A stretch of 64,000 bases of DNA. Source: Bin80 sp965203305. GTDB lineage: Bacteria; Bacteroidota; Rhodothermia; Rhodothermales; Bin80. The DNA lies in the NCBI GenBank assembly GCA_965203305.1, contig OZ241874.1, positions 682,001 through 746,000 of the forward strand. Reading direction: 5' to 3'. Every line of letters starts with the position of its first letter. The first letter of the stretch is position 1. The notes beneath the pieces were generated by a model. The model was not told the DNA's origin, ran no database searches, and saw only the letters and a program-made list of their open reading frames with translations. Below are positions 45,152-53,383 of this stretch, piece by piece. Made by a program: the position numbers and the translations under genes.

Positions 45152-46468
45152 ATGCCTGTAACCGCGCCCTACCACGATCAGGATGCCATCTTCTCGTTCT
45201 GGCCCAGGCATAACGAGACCCTGCTTAAGCGGCTTGAGAGCAAGGATGCATGGCTGAGTACGGAGCGTGGCATGGAAGTTTCGCGTGTGGAAGATGCACT
45301 GGAGCATGAAATGACACTGAACATCGGGCCACAGCACCCAGCTACGCACGGGGTACTCCGGTGTGTTGTCAAACTGGACGGGGAGCGGATTGAGAAGTGT
45401 GTTCTGGATATCGGGTATCTGCACCGGGGGATTGAAAAACTCGCAGAGAGCAAAACCTATCAGGAGTTCATGCCCTACACGGACCGCATGGACTATCTGT
45501 CCCCGTATGCAAACAATGTGGCCTGGTGCATGGCAGTGGAGAAGCTGGCCAATATAGAAGTTCCTGATCGTGCACAGTGGATTCGGATGATCATGTGCGA
45601 ACTGGCCCGGATCTCCTCTCATATGCTGTGGCTGGGAGTCGGACTGATGGATGCCGGGGCTGTCAGCGTGTTCCTGTGGACTTTTCAGGGGCGGGAAGAT
45701 CTCTACAACATCTTTGATGAGGTATCCGGGGCTCGATTCACGGTTTCTCACAGCCGTATTGGCGGGCTGGCAACGGATCTGAGTCCCAAGGCGGTTGACA
45801 TGATCAGAGATTTTGCAACACGCTATGAAGATATCATTCGGGGATGGCAGAAACTTCTGAACCGGAATCGGATCTGGATTGACCGGAACAGGGATATCGG
45901 CGTAATCAGTGCAGATGAAGCCATTCAACTTGGACTCACAGGTCCGAACCTGCGCGGGAGCGGGATTCCCTATGATATCCGAACCTTCGAACCCTATCTG
46001 AAATACGACGAGGTAGACTTCACGATCCCGCTGCGGGAAGAGGGCGATTGTCTGGCACGATACCATATTCGTGTAGAGGAAATGCTGGAAAGCATCAAGA
46101 TTATCCGCCAGTGTCTGGATCGCTTGCCCGAGGGGCCGATTCGGACAGATGATGCCAAGAAAGCGTACCCGTCCAAGGATGAAGTATATTATTCCATGGA
46201 GGGGATGATTCACGACTTTATGTATACCGAGACGGGGGTCGCTCCGCCCAAAGGAGCTGTCTCCTATCATGCGATTGAATCCCCCAAGGGGGAACTGGGG
46301 TTTTATCTGGAAAGCGACGGGACGGGGTGTCCGTGGCGTGCACGACTGAATGCGCCATCCTTTACCAATCTGCAGGGGCTGGAGTCCATGATGGAAGGCC
46401 ACCCGGTCGCGGATATCGTAGTCCTGATTGGATCCATTGATCCGGTCATGGGAGAGGCAGACAGATAG
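45152..46468 (+). CDS. nuoD: NADH-quinone oxidoreductase subunit D
   Basis: A 49-kDa complex I subunit forming the quinone site with NuoB, about 438 residues from the ATG at 45152; the frame is open from a GTG at 45092. Signatures: MTLNIGPQHPATHGVLR, YLHRGIEKLAE, HSRIGGLATDL and the C-terminal VLIGSIDPVMGEADR. The conserved quinone-site His-Pro-x-x-His is intact. It is separated from nuoC by the accessory island, so its expression needs read-through or a new promoter in 44992-45151. nuoE begins right after its stop. Confidence 0.95.
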   Translation: MPVTAPYHDQDAIFSFWPRHNETLLKRLESKDAWLSTERGMEVSRVEDALEHEMTLNIGPQHPATHGVLRCVVKLDGERIEKCVLDIGYLHRGIEKLAESKTYQEFMPYTDRMDYLSPYANNVAWCMAVEKLANIEVPDRAQWIRMIMCELARISSHMLWLGVGLMDAGAVSVFLWTFQGREDLYNIFDEVSGARFTVSHSRIGGLATDLSPKAVDMIRDFATRYEDIIRGWQKLLNRNRIWIDRNRDIGVISADEAIQLGLTGPNLRGSGIPYDIRTFEPYLKYDEVDFTIPLREEGDCLARYHIRVEEMLESIKIIRQCLDRLPEGPIRTDDAKKAYPSKDEVYYSMEGMIHDFMYTETGVAPPKGAVSYHAIESPKGELGFYLESDGTGCPWRARLNAPSFTNLQGLESMMEGHPVADIVVLIGSIDPVMGEADR

Positions 46469-46469
46469 A

Positions 46470-47144
46470 ATGGCAGACTTTATTCGCAATCCTGTTGTTG
46501 CGCTCCCGGATCCCAGTCCAGGGCCCCATTTTTCCGAGAAGGAGCTTGTCTTTACGGAGGAGGAGAAGGGCAAAATATCCCACTGGATCAGTCAGTATCC
46601 AACTTCGGATGGGGCGGTGATGTGGACACTCTGGCTTGCACAGGAGAAGTTTGGATTTCTCCCACCAGAGGTGTTGCAGCTGGTTGCTGCAGAGCTCTCG
46701 TTACCTTATGCCCAAGTCTATGGCGTTGCCACTTTTTATACCCAGTATTTCAAGGAAAAGAAAGGGACATTCGTCCTGGATGTATGTACATGCTTTTCCT
46801 GTCAATTCTGCGGGGGGTACGATATTATGGCCTACCTGGAGGAGAAGCTGGACGTCAAGAGAGGACATACCTCTCCATGTGGACGCTTTACGCTGCAGGA
46901 GGCAGAGTGTCTTGGAGCATGTGGCTCCGCTCCAATGATGCAGGTCAATAACGGCCCTTATGCCCACAACCTGACACCGAAAAAAATAGACGAGTTCATA
47001 GATGCAATGGAACGCGGGGTGCCGCTGCCGTTTGTATCCGTGACATTGCCTCAGGACGAAGACGACATGGGGGGAAACAGGAGAACCGATACGGAGGCTA
47101 CGGAATCTTACGGTACTCCTCCGAGATCAGAGAGAACCAAATAA
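46470..47144 (+). CDS. nuoE: NADH-quinone oxidoreductase subunit E
   Basis: A 224-residue subunit of the NADH module binding the [2Fe-2S] cluster N1a. The thioredoxin-like fold supplies Cys in VCTCFSC and in ECLGACGSAPMM. The helical N-terminus (WISQYPTSDGAVMWTLWLAQ) is normal, and a short hydrophilic tail extends beyond the usual end. ATG at 46470 directly follows the nuoD stop. Confidence 0.95.
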   Translation: MADFIRNPVVALPDPSPGPHFSEKELVFTEEEKGKISHWISQYPTSDGAVMWTLWLAQEKFGFLPPEVLQLVAAELSLPYAQVYGVATFYTQYFKEKKGTFVLDVCTCFSCQFCGGYDIMAYLEEKLDVKRGHTSPCGRFTLQEAECLGACGSAPMMQVNNGPYAHNLTPKKIDEFIDAMERGVPLPFVSVTLPQDEDDMGGNRRTDTEATESYGTPPRSERTK

Positions 47145-47211
47145 ATGCCTTGTAAAGAGCAGATGCATTTGCAGACCGACACAGGATCACAACCAGAGAG
47201 ACAGAACGGCG

Positions 47212-48501
47212 ATGACCAAAGCGGGTGACTGGCAATCGTGGCAGCGGGTGCTTTTGCCTCCGGTCAAGAATCTGCACCATCTCAATGTGTATCGGGAGCA
47301 CGGCGGCTACGAGACCGTACAGAAGGTGATGGCAGAGATGGATCCGCAGCAGGTGACCGCCGAGATGAAGCGAAGCGGACTCCGGGGACGGGGCGGTGCC
47401 GGGTTCCCTACGGGACTCAAATGGAGCTTCATGCCTCCGGTCAAACCGGATGTGTCACGTTACCTGTGCTGCAATGCGGACGAGAGCGAGCCCGGAACAT
47501 TCAAGGATCGGCAGATTATGGAGTACAACCCGCATCTCCTGTTTGAGGGAATCCTGATCGCAGGCTATGCCATGTCCCTGAAAGCATGCTATCTGTATGT
47601 TCGCGGAGAATATGCGAGCTGGATCACGCTGATGCAGAGCGAGCTGGCAAAGGCGTATGATGCAAATCTGGTGGGGGAGAACATGCAGGGGACGAATCAC
47701 AGCATGGATATCATTATCCACAAGGGTGCGGGTGCCTATATATGTGGAGAGGAAACCAGTCTGATGGAATCCCTGGAAGGGAAACGTGCTTACCCGAGAA
47801 TCAAGCCCCCATTCCCTGCACAGTCGGGAATCTGGGGGGCTCCGACGACGATTAACAATGTAGAAACTCTGGCCTGTGCGCCGCTCATCATGGAACGGGG
47901 CGGGGACTGGTTTGCAGGGATCGGGGCAGAAAAAAATCCCGGACCCCTGCTGTACGGGATCTCCGGGCATGTGAATCGGCCGGGGGTATACGAGTATCCG
48001 ACAGGAATGCTGATCACTGATCTGCTTGAAATTGCAGGAGGGATGCGAGGTGGCAAGAAACTGAAAGCACTTGTGCCTGGCGGAGCATCCGTCCCCGTCC
48101 TTCGGGCAGACATGATTGACGGAGTCACAATGGATGTGGAGAGCTTGCGGGAAGCAGGTTCCATGCTTGGTACAGCCGGAATGCTGTTCCTGGACGAAGA
48201 TACAGACATGGTTGCATTCCTCCGCAGGGTGGCTCGCTTCTATCACCATGAAAGTTGCGGGCAGTGCACTCCATGCAGGGAAGGTACAGGCTGGATGGAG
48301 AACCTGATCACCCGGATTGATGACGGAGAGGGAAATCTCAGAGACCTGGACCTCCTGCTTGATCTCTGCGATCAGATGGAAGGGCGTACCGTCTGTGCGC
48401 TGGCGGATGCCGCGGCATGGCCCGTGCGCAATACCATCAAGCGTTTTCGTGAAGATTTTGAACGCCGATGCCGCCCGGCGGCATGGGCGGTAAATGCCTG
48501 A
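47212..48501 (+). CDS. nuoF: NADH-quinone oxidoreductase subunit F
   Basis: A 429-residue NADH-binding subunit carrying FMN and the N3 [4Fe-4S] cluster. It shows the NADH/FMN loop GLRGRGGAGFPTGLKW, GAGAYICGEETSLMESLEG, and the cluster motif ESCGQCTPCREGTGWM. Its stop overlaps the ATG of a lipoprotein gene by 8 bp (ATGCCTGA), the same junction sequence as nuoB/nuoC. Confidence 0.97.
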   Translation: MTKAGDWQSWQRVLLPPVKNLHHLNVYREHGGYETVQKVMAEMDPQQVTAEMKRSGLRGRGGAGFPTGLKWSFMPPVKPDVSRYLCCNADESEPGTFKDRQIMEYNPHLLFEGILIAGYAMSLKACYLYVRGEYASWITLMQSELAKAYDANLVGENMQGTNHSMDIIIHKGAGAYICGEETSLMESLEGKRAYPRIKPPFPAQSGIWGAPTTINNVETLACAPLIMERGGDWFAGIGAEKNPGPLLYGISGHVNRPGVYEYPTGMLITDLLEIAGGMRGGKKLKALVPGGASVPVLRADMIDGVTMDVESLREAGSMLGTAGMLFLDEDTDMVAFLRRVARFYHHESCGQCTPCREGTGWMENLITRIDDGEGNLRDLDLLLDLCDQMEGRTVCALADAAAWPVRNTIKRFREDFERRCRPAAWAVNA

Positions 48502-48961
48502 CAAGATGCCCAGAATATTCTGTGCCCCGCTAGCTCTCTGTTTTCTGCTTGTCGCCTGTAATCGGGCAGGGGTTGTGAATGATGATGTCTACGGGTCCGC
48601 AGAGGATACCATGGATGCAGTTCCGGTAGAGGCCGTGCTGGCAGAACCGGGAAGCTATACCGGGAACCAGATGTCCATTGCGGGAACCGTACACGAGGTC
48701 TGTCAGATGAACGGATGCTGGCTGATGCTAAGAAGTGCAGAAACGGAAGCGGGACTGAGAGTGCATACCGAAATGACAGACAATGGCGAGTACAAGTTTA
48801 CCGTGCCGAAAGATATCAGCGGCCGGCGTGTCGTAGCGTTTGGCAGGGTTGACCCTGTAGATGCCGAAGCACATTACCAGAGGGACGCACCGGGGACGAG
48901 AGTTCCGATGCTTTCCATGACCGCCAACGGGGTTCGCGTGTTGCCAGAACAAACCAGATAA
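48494..48961 (+). CDS. DUF4920-like OB-fold lipoprotein within the nuo operon
   Basis: A 155-residue protein. The signal peptide ends in the lipobox LVAC (about residues 15-18). The mature domain has the pattern YTGNQMSIAGTVHEVCQMNGCWLML with two cysteines and a closing ISGRRVVAFGRVDPV strand, as in DUF4920 proteins (small OB-like periplasmic domains). It overlaps nuoF by 8 bp and abuts nuoG directly, so it is translationally embedded in the complex I operon. The Cys pair might bind metal or act in thiol chemistry; a link to complex I assembly is inference from position only. Confidence 0.75.
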   Translation: MPDKMPRIFCAPLALCFLLVACNRAGVVNDDVYGSAEDTMDAVPVEAVLAEPGSYTGNQMSIAGTVHEVCQMNGCWLMLRSAETEAGLRVHTEMTDNGEYKFTVPKDISGRRVVAFGRVDPVDAEAHYQRDAPGTRVPMLSMTANGVRVLPEQTR

Positions 48962-50692
48962 ATGCCACACGTTATTGTAGACGGGAAGGAATATGAATTT
49001 GAGGGACAGCCCGGGCTGCTTCAGTTCTGTCTGGATCAGGGCATAGAGCTCCCTCATTTTTGCTATCATCCGTCCATGTCTGTGCCGGCAAACTGCCGGC
49101 AGTGCCTTGTTGATATCGGGGCACCTGTGCGTGATCGGGAAACAGGCGAGATTCAGGTAGATGAGCAGGGAGAACCAGTCATTCAGTATTTCCCAAAGTT
49201 GCAGACCAGCTGCAGTCACATCCTGTCAGACGGGCAGGTGGTTCATACGGCCCGCTCAAGTAAAAAAGTGGAAGAGGCACAGCGGGATACTCTGGAGTTT
49301 TTGCTGATCAATCATCCGCTTGACTGTCCGATCTGTGATCAGGCAGGACATTGTCCCCTGCAGATTCAGGCCTATAAGTATGGACCGGAAGGATCAAGGT
49401 TTGAGTTTCGCAAGGTTCACAAGCCCAAGCGTGTGAAGCTCGGCCCGCGTGTTGTACTGGATGCGGAGCGTTGCATTAACTGCACTCGCTGCGTCCGTTT
49501 TACGGACGAGGTTTCCAGGAGTGGACAGTTGACGATTATTGAGCGGGGGGTGAAGAACTATCCAATCACACCTCCCGGGGTTTCGTTTGACGAGCCCTAC
49601 TCAATGAATGTGATTGACCTGTGCCCAGTGGGTGCACTCACATCGGCTGATTTTCGATTTCAGGCGAGAATCTGGGAGATGGCCAGTACTCCGTCAATCA
49701 CGACAGCGAATGCCAGGGGATCAAACTGTTATCTGTGGGTGCGGGACAATCTTGTACTGCGGATTACGCCGCGCCCCAACCCGGAGGTAAATGAATTCTG
49801 GCTCCCTGATGAGGACCGTCTGGAGTATCGCCGTTTCAACGAAGACCGACCTGCTGGCCCCTCTGTAAAAGGAGAATCTGGCCCATCCTCCTGGGATGCA
49901 TCCATCAAGAGAACGGCAGAAATCCTGCGGCATGTGGGTGAGAAAACACTCTTTCTTGCTTCTGCCCATGCCACGGTAGAAGACAACTGGATGCTGTTGC
50001 AGCTTGCAGAGGCAGTCGGGGGGCAGGTGGCAGGGTATATCCCGCATATTGAAATTGGACACGGGGATGACTGGCTGTGTACAGATGACCGGGCTCCGAA
50101 CAGCCAGGGGTGTGAGCGTCTGGGACTGCAGCCGATGGATCTGTCGATCTGGCGGGCACGGATTGAATCGGGAGAATTTCAGGCTCTGTATATTTTGGAA
50201 GATGATCCAGTAGAGTCAGGCCTTTGCAGTCTTGAATCACTGGCAGGCCTTGATGTCATCCTGCACTATTATAACACAACGAATCGGACATTGCCTGCAG
50301 CTACTGTAGGCCTGCCTGCTGCGATGGTTGCCGAGACGATTGGGACATATGTCAACGAATCCGGTCGTGCACAGCGCGTCATGCCTGCAAAGGTCATTAA
50401 AGGAACGAACCGTACACTCATGATGCAAATGGGCCTCAGTCGCGCTGACCGGCATGGCACTCCCTTTGATCGCTGGCACAACGAATCTCATTATATTAAT
50501 TGCAAGCCAGGATGGGAGACAATTCCGCTCATTTTGAAGGCACTGGAAGCTGAAGTTGGTCCGCAAGGCCCCAGAAAAATCATGCAGCACATTAGCGAAA
50601 CCAATTCTGCATTTGCGGGAGCCACCTATGATGCCATGGAACTGAACGGGGTTGCGCTCCCACTCCACGAAACAGAACTTCTTGTCGGGTAA
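48962..50692 (+). CDS. nuoG: NADH-quinone oxidoreductase subunit G (short form)
   Basis: A 576-residue Fe-S subunit. The N-terminal [2Fe-2S] ferredoxin domain (HFCYHPSMSVPANCRQCLVDI), the His-liganded cluster region (CPICDQAGHCPLQ) and the C-terminal-domain cluster (CINCTRCVRFTDE, IDLCPVGAL) are intact. The molybdopterin-like domain is reduced compared with about 700-900 residues in many bacteria. It conducts electrons along the peripheral arm. ATG follows the lipoprotein stop without a gap; nuoH starts 5 bp after its end. Confidence 0.95.
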   Translation: MPHVIVDGKEYEFEGQPGLLQFCLDQGIELPHFCYHPSMSVPANCRQCLVDIGAPVRDRETGEIQVDEQGEPVIQYFPKLQTSCSHILSDGQVVHTARSSKKVEEAQRDTLEFLLINHPLDCPICDQAGHCPLQIQAYKYGPEGSRFEFRKVHKPKRVKLGPRVVLDAERCINCTRCVRFTDEVSRSGQLTIIERGVKNYPITPPGVSFDEPYSMNVIDLCPVGALTSADFRFQARIWEMASTPSITTANARGSNCYLWVRDNLVLRITPRPNPEVNEFWLPDEDRLEYRRFNEDRPAGPSVKGESGPSSWDASIKRTAEILRHVGEKTLFLASAHATVEDNWMLLQLAEAVGGQVAGYIPHIEIGHGDDWLCTDDRAPNSQGCERLGLQPMDLSIWRARIESGEFQALYILEDDPVESGLCSLESLAGLDVILHYYNTTNRTLPAATVGLPAAMVAETIGTYVNESGRAQRVMPAKVIKGTNRTLMMQMGLSRADRHGTPFDRWHNESHYINCKPGWETIPLILKALEAEVGPQGPRKIMQHISETNSAFAGATYDAMELNGVALPLHETELLVG

Positions 50693-50697
50693 GCAGG

Positions 50698-51723
50698 ATG
50701 GATCTCTCTCCGGGATTGTTGGCCCTGGTGGGGTTTGGGGTGATCAACTTCATGCTCATCTCAGCATCCTGCCTGGTCTATGCCGAGCGGAAAGTATCTG
50801 CCTACATCCAGAACAGACCCGGTCCCAACCGGGTTGGCCCGGGCGGATTTTTCCAGCCGTTTGCAGATGTTTTCAAGCTTGTGTTCAAGGAAGATACTGT
50901 TCCTGAAGGGGCAAGCAAATTTGTGCATTCCCTAGCACCGGTCGTCATGGTCGTGATTGCGATGACCGTGCCGGCACTCATACCATATGCACGCGGATTT
51001 GTGATTGTAGACAGTGCTGTGGGGGTGCTGATCATCTTGGCACTGACAAGTATTTCGGTGTACGGGGTTACGCTTGCCGGGTGGAGCAGTAACAGCAAGT
51101 TTTCACTCCTGGGTGGACTGCGATCCAGTGCACAGATGATTTCCTATGAGCTCTCCATGGGGCTGGCGGTTGCCAGTGTTGTGATTACCGCAGGTTCTCT
51201 CAGTGTGGTGGAGATTGTGGAGGATCAGGCAATGGGTGGTGCTGTTCTGGGATGGAATTTCTTTCGTAATCCGATAGGTGCGGTGCTGTTTATCATTACT
51301 GCTTTTGCGGAGACGAATCGTGCACCATTTGACTTGCCGGAGGCGGAGCAGGAACTGGTAGGCGGGTATCATACGGAATACAGTGGCATGAAATTCGGCA
51401 TGTTCTTTCTGGCAGAGTATGTAAACTGGTTTGTTGCTTCCTTTGTGATTGCCACCTTCTTCTTTGGAGGATATCTGATTCCGTTTGAGCCGCAGCTTTT
51501 AGCGGTTTTCCCTGCGCTTGACGGATCCATGTGGCTCTCCCTTCTGCAGGTTGGCAGTTTACTTGTCAAGGTCGCATTTTTTGGATTCCTGTTTTTATGG
51601 GTACGCTGGACATTGCCCCGTTTCAAGTATAACCAGCTCATGCAGATTGGCTGGAAAGTACTGCTCCCGGTTGCACTTGCCAATGTGCTCTTGATGGCGA
51701 TGATTGTTGCCATCTTTCCGTGA
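50698..51723 (+). CDS. nuoH: NADH-quinone oxidoreductase subunit H
   Basis: A 341-residue membrane subunit at the quinone tunnel with about eight helices. Signatures: AERKVSAYIQNRPGPNRVGP, ISYELSMGLAV, TAFAETNRAPFDLPEAEQELVGGYHTEYSG. It is the last nuo gene here: rpe follows 6 bp later and nuoIJKLMN are not in the window. Confidence 0.96.
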   Translation: MDLSPGLLALVGFGVINFMLISASCLVYAERKVSAYIQNRPGPNRVGPGGFFQPFADVFKLVFKEDTVPEGASKFVHSLAPVVMVVIAMTVPALIPYARGFVIVDSAVGVLIILALTSISVYGVTLAGWSSNSKFSLLGGLRSSAQMISYELSMGLAVASVVITAGSLSVVEIVEDQAMGGAVLGWNFFRNPIGAVLFIITAFAETNRAPFDLPEAEQELVGGYHTEYSGMKFGMFFLAEYVNWFVASFVIATFFFGGYLIPFEPQLLAVFPALDGSMWLSLLQVGSLLVKVAFFGFLFLWVRWTLPRFKYNQLMQIGWKVLLPVALANVLLMAMIVAIFP

Positions 51724-51729
51724 AGCTGA

Positions 51730-52419
51730 ATGCTGATTGCTCCGTCCATTCTTTCGGCTGATTTTGCAAGGCTGGAGGCACATGCACAGGAAGCCGTAGA
51801 TGCAGGGGCGGACTGGTTGCATATTGATGTGATGGATGGCCATTTTGTGCCGAATCTGACATTTGGGCCGCTGGCAGTTTCTGCACTTGCGCCCTTAAAA
51901 GAGAAAACATGTGTGGTTCTGGACACTCATTTGATGATTGCAGAACCCTGGAGATATATTGAAGAGTTTGCAAAAGCAGGATCAGACATCATTACGGTGC
52001 ATGTGGAAGTCTGTGAAGATGTCGGCCAGATTCTTCAGGATATTCGGGCACTGGATTGTAAGGTTGGACTCACTCTGAAACCGGACACCTCGCTGGATCA
52101 GATCGAACCGTGGTTGTCGGAGATAGATGTAGCGATGATCATGTCTGTACATCCAGGGTTTGCCGGTCAGTCCTACATTCCTGAATCCAGTCAGCGCATT
52201 CGACAACTTAGGTCCATGGTCGATCGTAGCAGCAGCCAGGCGCTGATAGAAGTGGATGGCGGAGTTGGGCCAGAAAATGTGCGCGAGGTCCTTGAACACG
52301 GTGCAGATGTGATTGTAGCTGGGAGTGCTGTGTTTGGGGGGATCGTATCCGAACGAATATCTCAGTTACGCAGTCAGTCAGCCCCTGTAGCTCAACAGGA
52401 TAGAGCGACGGCCTCCTAA
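51730..52419 (+). CDS. rpe: Ribulose-phosphate 3-epimerase
   Basis: A TIM-barrel epimerase of the pentose phosphate pathway interconverting ribulose-5-P and xylulose-5-P. It shows APSILSADFARLE, LHIDVMDGHFVPNLTFG (metal His/Asp), LMIAEP, MSVHPGFAGQSYIP and EVDGGVGPENV. The reading frame runs into the tRNA-Arg gene: the last 13 residues (ending PVAQQDRATAS) are translated tRNA sequence and the stop codon is in the anticodon loop. So a processed tRNA would cut the rpe mRNA, or the protein has acquired a tRNA-coded tail. Confidence 0.94.
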   Translation: MLIAPSILSADFARLEAHAQEAVDAGADWLHIDVMDGHFVPNLTFGPLAVSALAPLKEKTCVVLDTHLMIAEPWRYIEEFAKAGSDIITVHVEVCEDVGQILQDIRALDCKVGLTLKPDTSLDQIEPWLSEIDVAMIMSVHPGFAGQSYIPESSQRIRQLRSMVDRSSSQALIEVDGGVGPENVREVLEHGADVIVAGSAVFGGIVSERISQLRSQSAPVAQQDRATAS

Positions 52420-52456
52420 GCCGTATATCCGGGTTCGAGTCCTGGCGGGGGTACCA
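52381..52456 (+). tRNA. tRNA-Arg (anticodon CCT)
   Basis: A 76-nt cloverleaf including encoded CCA: acceptor GCCCCTG pairs with CGGGGGT with end wobbles, D-arm GCTC...GAGC, anticodon stem-loop around CTCCTAA giving anticodon CCT (reads AGG), and T-arm GGGTTCGAGTCC. It overlaps the last 39 nt of rpe and is followed 11 bp later by the folK start. Confidence 0.93.
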
Positions 52457-52467
52457 AGGTGGTCTTC

Positions 52468-53028
52468 ATGCGAATTGCCTTTATTGCTCTGGGATCAAAT
52501 TTGGGGGACCGTCTGGCATGGCTGCAGTTGGCAGCGGCAGAATTGCAGGCGATAGCCAGTCATATTCGTTTCTCCCCGGTGTATGAAGGAGCAGCCCATA
52601 CACTTCATCCCGATGATGTATCCCCTGATTTCTTGAATGCGGTCATTGAGGTGCATACGAATCTGGGAAGGTATGACCTGCTGGATTATTGTCAGAGAAT
52701 TGAGCAGAGGGCAAAGCGTCAGCGGCACCAGCCTTATGCCCCCAGAACCCTGGATCTGGATATTCTTACACTGGGGGATATCACATGCCATACGGAGCGG
52801 ATCACATTGCCCCATCCAAGATTGCAGGATCGAAGGTTTGTACTCCAGCCGTGGTCTGATCTGGCTCCAGACAGCTACATCCCAAGTCCGATCAACGACA
52901 CCGTGGGAAAGGTGCTGGCCCGTTGCAAAGACAGGGTCAATCTGGTGAAGACACCGTGGCTTCTGGTGAATTCAGTGCAGAACGGAGTCCCGCAAAGTCG
53001 CTGTATTAGGGAAGATCAGACAGTATGA
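52468..53028 (+). CDS. folK: 2-amino-4-hydroxy-6-hydroxymethyldihydropteridine diphosphokinase (HPPK)
   Basis: A 186-residue folate-pathway enzyme that pyrophosphorylates 6-hydroxymethyl-dihydropterin. The HPPK signatures ALGSNLGDRLAWLQ at the start and PYAPRTLDLDILTLGD (metal-binding Asp pair) with LPHPRLQDRRFVLQPWSDLAP are all clear. The C-terminal about 25 residues extend past the usual end. ATG at 52468 preferred over GTG at 52459. Its mRNA may need processing from the tRNA just upstream. Confidence 0.95.
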   Translation: MRIAFIALGSNLGDRLAWLQLAAAELQAIASHIRFSPVYEGAAHTLHPDDVSPDFLNAVIEVHTNLGRYDLLDYCQRIEQRAKRQRHQPYAPRTLDLDILTLGDITCHTERITLPHPRLQDRRFVLQPWSDLAPDSYIPSPINDTVGKVLARCKDRVNLVKTPWLLVNSVQNGVPQSRCIREDQTV

Positions 53029-53322
53029 TTTCGATATCGGGAGTGAAATCAACCCATTTATCTCCACAACTGGATCTATCGGATTTGCACGAAATGCTCT
53101 ATGTGCACGGAATACTCTTCATCGGAATCGGCTGTCAAGCGATACAAGTATGTCCCTGAGGGGAGTGGCATATTCGGGAGAGAGATATTTTGCTCTGCAC
53201 CTGCAGGTAGTTCAATCAATAGATATGATTCTGAGAGTGCTTACAGGCACATCAGGTCAGATATAGAAGTTTTTCGGTTCTACTACGATAGTTGTAGATG
53301 AAGTCGCTTTTACCCTTAACCT
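53029..53322. other. Interval between folK and the T9SS protein gene
   Basis: No supported gene. Contains a degenerate MITE copy (53227-53283) and adjoins a strong hairpin at 53323-53357. Confidence 0.5.
53227..53283. repeat. Degenerate partial copy of the 99-bp MITE
   Basis: In inverted orientation it matches the interior and one end of copy 2: CTGAGAGTGCTTACAG(G)CACATCAGG and then AGAAGTTTTT near the terminal repeat. The other end is not recognisable. Confidence 0.6.
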
Positions 53323-53357
53323 GAAGCACCCCGATACGTGACGTACCAGGGTGCTTC
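53323..53357 (-). terminator. Hairpin downstream of the 1769-residue protein gene
   Basis: Perfect 9-bp stem GAAGCACCC/GGGTGCTTC with a 17-nt loop that itself contains a TACGT/ACGTA pairing. It lies 27 bp after the minus-strand gene's stop. No U-run, so it may act as an mRNA 3' stabiliser or terminator. Confidence 0.55.
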
Positions 53358-53383
53358 ATTCAGCTCCAGAAAGTTCTTTCCGA

